From an uncultured Collinsella sp. (GTDB lineage Bacteria; Actinomycetota; Coriobacteriia; Coriobacteriales; Coriobacteriaceae), in contig CALFDJ010000040.1 in the NCBI GenBank assembly GCA_937950325.1, positions 1-64,000 of the forward strand: DNA of 64,000 nt, in the 5' to 3' direction. The position numbers were made by a program, and so were the translations under genes. The notes below the pieces were generated by a model that saw only the letters and a program-made list of their open reading frames with translations, was not told the origin of the DNA and made no database searches. The number at the start of each line of letters is the position of its first letter. Positions within the stretch are counted from its first letter, which is position 1. Below are positions 16,521-24,383 of the stretch, in pieces.

Positions 16521-17359
16521 GCGAGGGTTGCCATGATGGTGCGGGCGACGCCGTCGTGGTCGTTATCGTATTCGGTGATGGCGTCGGCGGCCTCGCGGTC
16601 CTCGGGCTCGGCGTTGATCATGGCCATGCCGTGGCCCGCTGCCTGCAGCATGGGGATGTCGTTGATGTTGTCGCCGAACGCCCAGGCGTCGGCGAGACGC
16701 TCGTCCAGGTGCTCGCATAGCCACGTGAGGGCCGTTCCCTTGGTGGTGCCCGCGCCCATGACCTCGATATTCATGGCGTACGAACGCGTGACCTCAATGC
16801 CTCCGAGCGTGTCGAGCTCCGCCGCGATGGCGTCGCGATCGGCTGGGTCGTGCCAGTACATGGCGATGCGTTCGAGTGTCTCGACCTCGTCGATCTTGCT
16901 GTCGATATCCATGTCGATCGGTGTTCGTGTGCGCTTGAGCGAAGCCGCGATGTGGGGGTCGCCACCGCAGAATTCGTCCAGGCGCGTGTAGAGCGAGCGG
17001 GGGAGGAAGCACTGCCCGTCCGCGAAGATATCGAAGGTGACGTCATGGCCGGCGGCAATGCTATGGACGCGGTGGGCGATGGCGCGGTCGAGCGGTCGGC
17101 TCAAAATGCGCGTAGCACGTGAGGTATCGGTGGGCGTACCGTCGTCGAGCTGCCAGACGCTGGCACCGTTGGCGCAGACCGCGTAGTGTACGGCGGGGTG
17201 GGCGAGGATGGGCTCAAAGATGCCCGACAGCGGGCGCCCCGTGCAGGGCACAAACTCAATACCGCGTCGAGCGAGTTCGTCGAGCATCGCCCAGGTGGCG
17301 TCGCTCATCTGCTTATCACTCGTCAGCAGCGTTCCATCCATATCGGAAAACACAATCAT
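16517..17359 (-). CDS. Cof-type HAD phosphatase (second)
   Basis: A 280-aa HAD hydrolase with the catalytic SDMDGTLLTSD (residues 5-15), motif II PCTGRP, and motif IV WAFGDNINDIPML. It is a distant paralog of the convergent neighbour at 15615. The cap domain is of the Cof type. Substrate unknown. An AAAGGA site precedes the ATG. The 87-bp gap to the upstream gltA stop contains a strong terminator, so it probably has its own promoter. Confidence 0.88.
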   Translation of the reverse strand: MIVFSDMDGTLLTSDKQMSDATWAMLDELARRGIEFVPCTGRPLSGIFEPILAHPAVHYAVCANGASVWQLDDGTPTDTSRATRILSRPLDRAIAHRVHSIAAGHDVTFDIFADGQCFLPRSLYTRLDEFCGGDPHIAASLKRTRTPIDMDIDSKIDEVETLERIAMYWHDPADRDAIAAELDTLGGIEVTRSYAMNIEVMGAGTTKGTALTWLCEHLDERLADAWAFGDNINDIPMLQAAGHGMAMINAEPEDREAADAITEYDNDHDGVARTIMATLA

Positions 17360-17383
17360 TCGCTGCGATCCTTTCTACTGGCA

Positions 17384-17425
17384 TAAAAAGCGTGGCCGAG
17401 GGCGGTGATGCCCTGGCCACGCTCG
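17384..17425 (-). terminator. gltA terminator
   Basis: On the minus strand, AGCGTGGCC pairs with GGCCACGCT (17389-17397 with 17415-17423), and the stem is followed by five T residues. It lies 22 bp beyond the gltA stop. Confidence 0.88.
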
Positions 17426-17446
17426 GGTTCTATAACGGTCCGCGTC

Positions 17447-18865
17447 CTAGCGATCGGCGAGCGGCTTGTACTCCAGCGGCTCGATAACCGGGCGATACGC
17501 GGGACGGATGATGCGGTGCGCGCAGAAGAGCTCTTCCATGCGGTGCGCCGACCAGCCGGCCATGCGGGCGACGGCGAACAGCGGCGTAAAGAGCGTCTCG
17601 GGCACGCCGAGCATCCTGTAGATAAAGCCCGTGTACAGGTCGATGTTGGCGCAGATGGGCTTGGTCATGCCGTGATCGCGCATTACTTGCGGGGCCAGGC
17701 GCTCGATGCGCTCGATGAGCGCGAACTCCTCGCCCAAGTCCTTCTTGGCGGCAAGCGAGCGCGCGTAACGGCGGCAGACCTCGGCGCGCGGGTCGCTCAG
17801 CGTGTAGACGGCGTGGCCCATACCGTAGATGAGACCCGTGCCGTCGAAGGCCTGCTTGTCGAGGATCTTGCCCAGGTAGGCTGCGACCTCGTCCTCGTCC
17901 TCCCAATTGGAGACATGCGCACGGATGTCCTCGTGCATGGACACGACCTTGGCGTTGGCACCGCCGTGGCGCGGACCCTTGAGCGAGCCGATAGCCGCGG
18001 CGTAGGCAGAATACGGGTCGGTGGCCGAAGAGGACAGCACGCGGCAGGCAAACGTGGAGTTGTTGCCGCCGCCGTGCTCGGCATGCAGCATGAGCATAAC
18101 GTCGAGCAGCATCGCCTCATCGCGGGTGAACGCCATGCCGCCGCGCAGGACCTGTAGGATGGTCTCGGCGGTGGAGAGACCGGGCGTGGGGTGCGGCACG
18201 TGAACCTCGGAGCCGCGAAGCTTGGCGATCGAGGCCATGTGTGCGAAGGCGGCGATGCGCGGGAGACGTGCGAGCATGGAAATAGCGACGTCGATTTCGT
18301 GCTCGGGCGTGATCACGTCTGGTTCGGCATCGAAGGCGTAGAGCAGCAGCACGGCGCGCTGGAGCACATTCATGATGCTCGACGACACCGTGGTCATGGG
18401 GAACTCTTTGACGTACTCGTCGCTCAGATGCCTAAAAGCACCCAGGCGTCCGCAAAAACCGTCGAGTTCCTCTTTGGTGGGCAGCGAGCCCGTGATGAGC
18501 AGATAGGCGACCTCTTCGTAGCCATAGCGATCCTCGGCCTGGGCGTTGTTGACCAGGTCCTCGATGCTGTAGCCACGAAGCGTGAGCTTGCCCTGATCGG
18601 GCACGACCTTTCCGTCGACCTTGTTGTAGCCGTGCACATCCGAGATACGAGTGAGGCCCGCGACCACGCCCGAGCCGTCGGCATTGCGCAGGCCGCGCTT
18701 GACATTGTGCTCGACAAACAGGCCCTCGTCATAAGGGTCGGTCGGCAGGCCGTGGTAGAGGTTTTCGCTCTCAGGCGAAATCTGGCGGCTTGCTTCGTAA
18801 TCCAGAACCAGGCGGCTCAAGTGGTCATCGAAGCGGTAATAGATTTTCTTGGCGTCGTAGGCCAT
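17447..18865 (-). CDS. gltA: Citrate synthase
   Basis: Condenses acetyl-CoA and oxaloacetate to citrate, the entry to 2-oxoglutarate and glutamate synthesis. The 472-aa protein carries the catalytic-site motifs HAEHGGGNNSTF, GLIYGMGHAVYTLSDPRAE and NIDLYTGFIYRMLGVP. It is longer than the usual ~370-430 aa because of an N-terminal extension before the family core. A GAGAGGAG site precedes the ATG. It may feed gltBD elsewhere in the window with carbon skeletons; that link is inference. Confidence 0.93.
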   Translation of the reverse strand: MAYDAKKIYYRFDDHLSRLVLDYEASRQISPESENLYHGLPTDPYDEGLFVEHNVKRGLRNADGSGVVAGLTRISDVHGYNKVDGKVVPDQGKLTLRGYSIEDLVNNAQAEDRYGYEEVAYLLITGSLPTKEELDGFCGRLGAFRHLSDEYVKEFPMTTVSSSIMNVLQRAVLLLYAFDAEPDVITPEHEIDVAISMLARLPRIAAFAHMASIAKLRGSEVHVPHPTPGLSTAETILQVLRGGMAFTRDEAMLLDVMLMLHAEHGGGNNSTFACRVLSSSATDPYSAYAAAIGSLKGPRHGGANAKVVSMHEDIRAHVSNWEDEDEVAAYLGKILDKQAFDGTGLIYGMGHAVYTLSDPRAEVCRRYARSLAAKKDLGEEFALIERIERLAPQVMRDHGMTKPICANIDLYTGFIYRMLGVPETLFTPLFAVARMAGWSAHRMEELFCAHRIIRPAYRPVIEPLEYKPLADR

Positions 18866-18942
18866 GCGCGCTCCTCTCCGGGCCGCATCGGGGTGACTTG
18901 CATGGGCATGCGCGCGTCAGGCTATCCCCAGCGGCTTGCTCG

Positions 18943-19230
18943 CTACAGGCGGTACATAAAGTTGAAGACGTCCTCGCGCTGGATGGACACGTTGACGCCC
19001 GAAAGCTCGCCGGCCTCGGCCAGCGCCTTCTGCAGCTCGGCGAAGTCGAGCTTGGACTCGGCGGTATCGGCCAGCATGGTCATGGTGAAGATGTCCTCGA
19101 TAATGGACTGCGTGATGTCGCGGATGTCGACGTTGGCCTCGCCCAGAACGCGGGTGACGCCGGCGACGATGCCGGGGCGGTTCTTGCCAAGGACGGTGAT
19201 GACGATACGGGAGGACGAGATCTCGGCCAT
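18943..19230 (-). CDS. ACT domain-containing protein
   Basis: A 95-aa stand-alone ACT domain of the UPF0237 kind (SSRIVITVLGKNRPGIVAGVTRVLGEANVDIRDI). ACT domains bind amino acids or other small ligands and usually regulate enzymes or transcription. No partner is fused. It precedes gltA on the same strand with a 77-bp gap, so they may be co-transcribed. Function beyond ligand binding is unknown. Confidence 0.88.
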   Translation of the reverse strand: MAEISSSRIVITVLGKNRPGIVAGVTRVLGEANVDIRDITQSIIEDIFTMTMLADTAESKLDFAELQKALAEAGELSGVNVSIQREDVFNFMYRL

Positions 19231-19626
19231 GGGAAACCCTTTCGCGTGATTGCGGCGCGCGCGGGGCGCTCCGCTACGGTACAGTGTTCATCATTGTACC
19301 TGTCTGGCGCAAAAAAGGCGCGCTCGCTGCGGCGTTACATGCCTGCAACATGAGCGTAAGGGGGAAGGCCGTACGGGGAAGAGCCGTCTGGCGCGTGTCC
19401 GGCTCGTGTTGGGTTGATTTCCGATCTCAGCCGAACACATTGAGCGGACAGGCCGTTCCCGCAGTCAGCCGAACGCCTCCGACGGCTGATTCCGAACTGG
19501 AAGCGGAGGGCATCCCCGCCCTTCGGTAGGGGATACCGCTCCGCGGCGCATGCCGCGGGCGGCGCCACTATCGGACCACCGTGACCTCAGTTGGGATGGG
19601 CCCAGCACTGCCGCGTACTCGGTGAG
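19231..19626. other. 396-bp gap with left island repeat
   Basis: It holds a small inverted repeat GGTACA-N11-TGTACC near 19276-19298 (possible regulatory site for the ACT gene), the left 64-bp direct repeat (19411-19474), and GC-rich inverted segments up to the integrase remnant. No gene is seen. Confidence 0.6.
19411..19474 (+). repeat. 64-bp direct repeat, left copy (candidate attL)
   Basis: Positions 19411-19474 match 26624-26687 at 62 of 64 bases (differences at 19448 and 19468). The segment begins GGTTGATTTCCGATCTCAGC. It contains CAGCCGAAC twice. The two copies bracket a 7.15-kb accessory region that carries an integrase remnant next to this copy, which is why an attachment-site origin is suspected. 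Confidence 0.75.
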
Positions 19627-20352
19627 CTAGAGCCAACTGTTCGTCTTCACGTCGCGTATGGCGATATTTCGGTCGTCCGGCTCGGTGATGCCGTAGCCGA
19701 ACGCCTGGAGCGTCTCGATGGACTCCTGGATCCTCTGTTGGAACATGGGACCCGGATCGACCCTCGGCCCGAGGTGCCCGCGCCAAAGGCACGGCGTGGC
19801 GCGCAGCATGTTATGGATTTTGGAGATGGGCTCGATGTCGGCGTAGACGTTGAGCGTCGCCATGGCGTCCTTGTGGCCGAGGATCGATTGGAGCGCCTTG
19901 ATATCGCCGCCTTGGCGGATCCACTGCGTTGCGAACGTGTGGCGAAGGCCGTGGAACGTGATCAGCTCGTCGTTGGTGCCCATGAGGCCGTTGGTCTCCG
20001 AGAACGTCTTGAACGCCCTGCGGATATAGCTTGTCGTCGCGAAGGTCGCGCCCGGCTCCGACAGGATGTAGCAGTCCCCGATCTCGACCGCCCCGGTAAG
20101 GCCGCGCAAGCGCAGCTTTCCGCAGTCGATCTCGTGGGTCTCCTTCAGGAAGGGGAGTAGGCCGACCGGGTCGATGGGGATACCCCTGGCGTCATGGGTC
20201 TTGGTGTCCTTGATGAACGAACCCATTCCCTTCGCGTACGCCACCGAATGTCTGATCGAGATCAGGCCCGTCTCGAAATCCACATCGCACCACCGAAGGC
20301 CGCAGACCTCGCCGATTCGCATCCCCGTGTGCAGGGCGAGTACGACCGCCCT
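19627..20352 (-). pseudogene. Tyrosine integrase, catalytic domain only
   Basis: The C-terminal catalytic domain of a phage/ICE-type tyrosine recombinase. The catalytic set is visible: R in TGMRIGEVCGLRW, K in KDTKTHDARG, H-x-x-R in HGLRHTFATQW, H in LGHKDA and Y in NVYADI. The open frame continues upstream of the ATG at 20322 as RAVVLALHTGM and then meets the TAG stop of the XRE gene at 20353, in the same frame. The N-terminal arm-binding and core-binding domains (normally ~150-200 residues) are missing, so the gene is a remnant unless expressed as a fragment. Confidence 0.85.
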
Positions 20353-20604
20353 CTAATCCTCGGCGGACCAATCGAGTCCGAACTCCTTTCGGGCATCCTC
20401 TTCGCTCATGACTTCGAGAAGGTCTCCGGGTTGGCAACGAAGGGCGAGGCATAGCTGCTCGAGTGTGTTGAAGCGAATGCCGCGAATATGCCCTTTTTTA
20501 ATACGGGACAGGTTCACGGGCGTGGTTCCAATCCTTTCGGCAAGTTCGTTCGAGGAAATCTTTCGCTCGGCCATGATCTTGTCGAGGCGAACAATTACGG
20601 GCAT
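20353..20604 (-). CDS. XRE-family regulator, YozG-like
   Basis: An 83-aa helix-turn-helix protein (MAERKISSNELAERIG, TPVNLSRIKKG, NTLEQLCLALRCQPGDLLE). It resembles the small YozG-type regulators that are commonly paired with a DUF2975 membrane protein, and such a gene lies 9 bp upstream on the same strand. Its last ~15 residues run up to an in-frame TAG, beyond which the integrase remnant continues in the same frame, suggesting that a deletion joined the two genes. An AAGGAA site precedes the ATG. Confidence 0.85.
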   Translation of the reverse strand: MPVIVRLDKIMAERKISSNELAERIGTTPVNLSRIKKGHIRGIRFNTLEQLCLALRCQPGDLLEVMSEEDARKEFGLDWSAED

Positions 20605-20613
20605 GGCGTTTCC

Positions 20614-21126
20614 TTACGCAATCTCGTCGGAGTCGAGGTACAGCTCTCGGGCGTACAAGAAGAGCTGGGAAAGCATGAACAGGACGATGCCGAGAACCAG
20701 AGAGGTCCAATCGAATGATGAAGCGATCTCTTGGGCGCCGACGGCCCCCTCGCCGCCAAACATCGAAACGGAGGTTTTGAGTGAGCCGGCGTAGAGGCTG
20801 GTGGCAGCTTGAACAACGAAGAGAATGCTGAGCACCTTCAAGCATGTCGCAGACCCTTTCTTGAAGGGGTCTCCGCTCTTGATCGTCCACACGAGAACGG
20901 CGCTGAGGATGGTCGTAGCGATACCGATGACGGCAGGGGCCAATGTCGAGATCGCAAGGGCTGGATACGCGGGGGAGTCTGCAATTACAGGGTTGTCGAG
21001 CACTTCGATTGCTGGCTTTAAGGAGAACGCCACTTGTGCGATGGCGGTGGCGCAAAGGGTCGCAGAGGCTATCGCACATGCGATGCGGAAGGAATGAAGC
21101 CGGGGAGTGCGATTGTCGGAACTCAT
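20614..21126 (-). CDS. DUF2975-like membrane protein
   Basis: A 170-aa protein with four predicted membrane helices: residues ~15-35, 55-82 (YPALAISTLAPAVIGIATTI), ~93-115 and ~142-160. The arrangement, size and the adjacent XRE gene match the DUF2975 (YoaS-like) family, whose function is unknown. A GGAGG site 5 bp before the ATG supports the start. It diverges from the ABC permease gene; the shared intergenic region holds an inverted repeat that may be the operator. Confidence 0.75.
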   Translation of the reverse strand: MSSDNRTPRLHSFRIACAIASATLCATAIAQVAFSLKPAIEVLDNPVIADSPAYPALAISTLAPAVIGIATTILSAVLVWTIKSGDPFKKGSATCLKVLSILFVVQAATSLYAGSLKTSVSMFGGEGAVGAQEIASSFDWTSLVLGIVLFMLSQLFLYARELYLDSDEIA

Positions 21127-21163
21127 AATAACCTCCGAAGAATTTAAAAAACTCAGGTTACTT

Positions 21164-21182
21164 TTTAACAGTTTATGTTAAA
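21164..21182. promoter_or_regulatory. Inverted repeat TTTAACA-N5-TGTTAAA
   Basis: A perfect 7-bp inverted repeat around GTTTA in the divergent promoter region of the DUF2975-XRE pair and the ABC permease. Its size fits an XRE dimer site. A similar TGTTA ... TAACA with the shared run GTTACTTTTA lies at 24337-24355, before the second exporter gene. That the adjacent XRE protein binds here is inference. Confidence 0.55.
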
Positions 21183-21261
21183 TTGACTTTGCCGGCAAGT
21201 AATAAGGGCCGAGCATTTTGTTCGGCCCCTCTGTTCCGACTGGATGAGGTTAAGGTTGGCG

Positions 21262-23484
21262 ATGAATATGCTCAAAATCTCGAAGGCGATCTTTAGGTCG
21301 CTTCTCTCCTCCAGGTCGCTCTGTGTTGTCGTTGTTGCGTTGATGGTTCTTTGTGCTCTGCCCGTCTTCAGGAGCGCGGCTGGCATCGACGGACGGGCCG
21401 AATACCTCGAGTCGGGAATAACCCGTGTTGAGCAGGAATTGTCAGCATCCTATGCGGATGCGCTTGTGAATGCGGGGGAGGACGGTGTCTATACCTCTTC
21501 ATCAAGCATGCCCGCGCTTCTGTACCCTCTTGCCGCGGGACGTCTTATCTTGGCACCGCTCTCTCCCCTACTTCCGTTTCTGCAGATATCGGATGGAGAG
21601 TACACCTATTATGACGGATCGAAGGAGTACTTGCTATGGGTCGCAACGGCCGTTGCCGTCTCGTTCCTTGCCGCGCGTCTTAACAAACGTGAAAAGCTCA
21701 TCATCCAGGCACCGATGGGCGAGCTGGGTAGACTTGTTGCATCGAGCGTATGGGCGAGTGTTTTTGCAATGCTTGCCGTCCTCGCCATCAATCTTCCAGG
21801 GATAATCGCCGCGCTTGTGAAGAATGGCCCGGGCTCGCCGTTCTATCCGATAGGCTACATTCAATATGCGACTCCGGTTATCAAACCGGCTTGGCTGGTG
21901 TTCGCGCAGACGGCCATCTTGCAATTCTTGGTGGCAGCGTTCATCTCGCTTGTCGTTCACCTTGCCGTGAAGATTGCCAATAACCCTACGCTTGGAATCG
22001 TGTTCGTATGTGCCCTGATGGGGGTGACGATGGTTCCCGGGTATTACGGAAGATCCATCGCTTTACGTGAGTTCGCCCTGTTGAATCCCCTTACGTATGC
22101 GAACACTGAGTTGACCGTCGGCGCCTATAGCCCGTACCCGACAACGCAGATAGTGAATCTGCCTGGACTTTGCTTCGAGCGTGGCGCGATTGCCCTCGTA
22201 TGCGCAATCGGGATCGAGGTGCTGGCAATTAGCCTGCTTTGCGTTGCTGGAAAGAGCGGCTGCGCGTGCCCGATATCCCCGATTTGTCTTGAGAGAGGTT
22301 CCTTCACTGCATCGAGAACGGCAACTCGTTCGAGCGCTTGTGCCTCCGCCGTTGCATACGTAAGAACGATGGGGAAACTGCTCCTGCGTTCTCCTACCCT
22401 CGCCGTATGCGCGATTGCAATGTCGACGACGATGCTGGCCCCGGCTCTGGTCGAGATGTTTCCTGACGCTGATAACGTTTCCGCTGTTCGGTATAGGGAT
22501 GGGGAGCTCCGTTCAATAGATCGGTATCTAGAGCAGAACGCTGCGAATATGGACGTCGAGGGCAAAGCGGCCCTGGAAGACATGCGGGATGCTCTTTCGG
22601 GTTTCGTGTACGCGCCTATGCCTGCGGAGGGGTTTCGAAGCCTTGCGACGTACGAGCGCGCTCGAGGTGAGCTGGGCGCGGCAGATGCGACTCTCCTGCA
22701 ATCGATCGGAATCGAGCCGGAGACTCCTTCTCGTGCGGAGGCGCGCGCCCTTCTGCTTGAGTCGATCGCGAGCTTGCCGGACCCCAAGGTTTACGAGTTA
22801 AGTACGAAGATGCCCCCATTAATCCTCCTTTCGTATCTCCAGGCAGCGCTTCCCTCCTTATTTTTGCTGTTGCCCGTGGTTGTCACATCGCTCGCGTGCA
22901 CCCACCTGCAGTGTCGTTCCCTTCTGGTTCTCCAGATCCCCGCAACAGCGCATGTGCGTTTTCTGACGGCTGTTGCGCTGGCTCTCCTGCTTGGCTTGGT
23001 GCTGCTTTTGGTGTCGATGGTTCCCGCTGTCGTTGTGTCCGTGATTAAGAACGGTGCGGGTGGATCGGAGTATCCCGTCGCTCTCATTCGGGCGGGAGCT
23101 TCGACAACGTCCACGGTGGGGGAGGCGGTGTTGTGCAGTATTCCGTTGCTGGTCATGGCATACGGCGTGATTTCCGTCGTCGCTGCGTTGACAGCAGCGA
23201 TTAGCCGCAACCCCGTTGTCACCGGAATGGTTTGCGCGGTTCTCTTGGTGTTGGGTTCGTTGAGCGCTCATGTTGAAAGCGTGGGCATGGGCGTCGCGCT
23301 GCTGGCTCCATTCGCCTCGTTTGATTCCGCTTCCCAGGTGGGGACGATTGGGTTCCTTGGGCGAGGGACGAACGCGATGCCTTTTGGAGAGGTCGTCGGC
23401 GCATCGGGCGCTCTGCTGGTGGTCTTGGGCGCCGTATCTCCGTTGATGGTGCGCCTGAGTGTTCCAAAGATCGAAAGGGGATGA
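21262..23484 (+). CDS. ABC exporter permease with two homologous halves
   Basis: A ~740-aa polytopic membrane protein with about twelve helices. The halves look duplicated: each begins with a cytoplasmic segment and a helix, has a long extracytoplasmic stretch, and then a block with NG-x-G-x(3)-YP (KNGPGSPFYPIGYIQ in the first half, KNGAGGSEYPVALIRAG in the second). The fused exporter at 24384 has a third version. It overlaps the ATPase gene by an ATGA junction, so the two form one exporter. It loosely resembles permeases of lactococcin-972-type bacteriocin immunity operons, but I do not recognise the family with certainty. The start is uncertain (ATG at 21244, 21262 or 21268). Confidence 0.7.
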   Translation: MNMLKISKAIFRSLLSSRSLCVVVVALMVLCALPVFRSAAGIDGRAEYLESGITRVEQELSASYADALVNAGEDGVYTSSSSMPALLYPLAAGRLILAPLSPLLPFLQISDGEYTYYDGSKEYLLWVATAVAVSFLAARLNKREKLIIQAPMGELGRLVASSVWASVFAMLAVLAINLPGIIAALVKNGPGSPFYPIGYIQYATPVIKPAWLVFAQTAILQFLVAAFISLVVHLAVKIANNPTLGIVFVCALMGVTMVPGYYGRSIALREFALLNPLTYANTELTVGAYSPYPTTQIVNLPGLCFERGAIALVCAIGIEVLAISLLCVAGKSGCACPISPICLERGSFTASRTATRSSACASAVAYVRTMGKLLLRSPTLAVCAIAMSTTMLAPALVEMFPDADNVSAVRYRDGELRSIDRYLEQNAANMDVEGKAALEDMRDALSGFVYAPMPAEGFRSLATYERARGELGAADATLLQSIGIEPETPSRAEARALLLESIASLPDPKVYELSTKMPPLILLSYLQAALPSLFLLLPVVVTSLACTHLQCRSLLVLQIPATAHVRFLTAVALALLLGLVLLLVSMVPAVVVSVIKNGAGGSEYPVALIRAGASTTSTVGEAVLCSIPLLVMAYGVISVVAALTAAISRNPVVTGMVCAVLLVLGSLSAHVESVGMGVALLAPFASFDSASQVGTIGFLGRGTNAMPFGEVVGASGALLVVLGAVSPLMVRLSVPKIERG

Positions 23485-23489
23485 TCTCG

Positions 23490-24230
23490 ATGATTGACCT
23501 CCAAACGCTGACGATCTCTTATGGAAAGAAGGTGCTCGTAGATTCGGTGAACGCTGAGTTTGCCCCGGGTACGGTCTACGGTCTCGTCGCTCCGAACGGG
23601 CATGGAAAGACGACGTTGCTGCGTGCGATGGCAGGTTTGCCGGGTCCTCGCGTGGACGGGAGCATCGTTCTGGATGAGGTGCAGGGTACGGGTGCGAGAG
23701 AGGTCCGTTCTATGATCTTCTATGCACCTGGTGAGGGGACGCTGCTGTATCCCGGATTGCGTGCGGAAGATCACCTCAAGATGGTTTGCGATATGTGGCC
23801 GCATGCTCGCGATATCGAAGAGATAGTGGAACAAACGCAGATAGGCGAGTTCGCGAAGATGAGGATCCGCACTCTGAGCCAGGGCATGAAGCAGCAGCTT
23901 ACCCTGGCGATTGCGTATGCGACGGGCGCGCGGTACCTTCTATTAGATGAGCCCATGAACGCGCTCGACCCCAGCAGGGTGGACTTGCATTCCGAGATTC
24001 TCAGGAAGCTGGCCGATTCTGGTACGTGCATCATCATGTCATCCCACATCTTGGATTCGGTCGATAGGCTGTGCGATGAGATTCTGTTTTTGAAGGATGG
24101 GAGGCTCATTAGAAGCATTCCGCAAGATGATGCTGCGCCGAAGTCTCCTGGATCCCATTTCGCAAAGCCTGCCGGACGCGCCGAGGGTGCGCTAAGCACG
24201 TATCGGCGACTCTACGAAAAGGGCGGGTAG
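23490..24230 (+). CDS. ABC transporter ATPase
   Basis: A ~246-aa ATPase. Walker A is APNGHGKTT, the signature is LSQGMKQQ, Walker B is YLLLDEPMNALD, and the switch histidine is in SSHILD. An ATG at 23481 overlaps the permease stop (ATGA); the ATG at 23490 has better spacing from the AAAGGGG site, so I start there. It pairs with the upstream duplicated permease. Signature and Walker A are close to those of the fused exporter downstream, so the two systems share an origin. Confidence 0.9.
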   Translation: MIDLQTLTISYGKKVLVDSVNAEFAPGTVYGLVAPNGHGKTTLLRAMAGLPGPRVDGSIVLDEVQGTGAREVRSMIFYAPGEGTLLYPGLRAEDHLKMVCDMWPHARDIEEIVEQTQIGEFAKMRIRTLSQGMKQQLTLAIAYATGARYLLLDEPMNALDPSRVDLHSEILRKLADSGTCIIMSSHILDSVDRLCDEILFLKDGRLIRSIPQDDAAPKSPGSHFAKPAGRAEGALSTYRRLYEKGG

Positions 24231-24336
24231 AAATGCAAGTTAAAAATCTATGTGGCCAATGTGATACCGTTGAACCCGCATATCGATACCGCTCAGCCAT
24301 TCGCCTCGCCCCCGTCGCACGTATCTTCATCCGGTC

Positions 24337-24355
24337 TGTTACTTTTAATCTAACA
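24337..24355. promoter_or_regulatory. Possible operator TGTTA-N9-TAACA
   Basis: A short inverted repeat in the 153-bp gap before the fused exporter gene. It shares GTTACTTTT with the site near 21157-21170. Weak evidence: the half-sites are short and AT-rich. Confidence 0.35.
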
Positions 24356-24383
24356 ATTCTTTGAGGAACGTAGGTGCTTCTAA

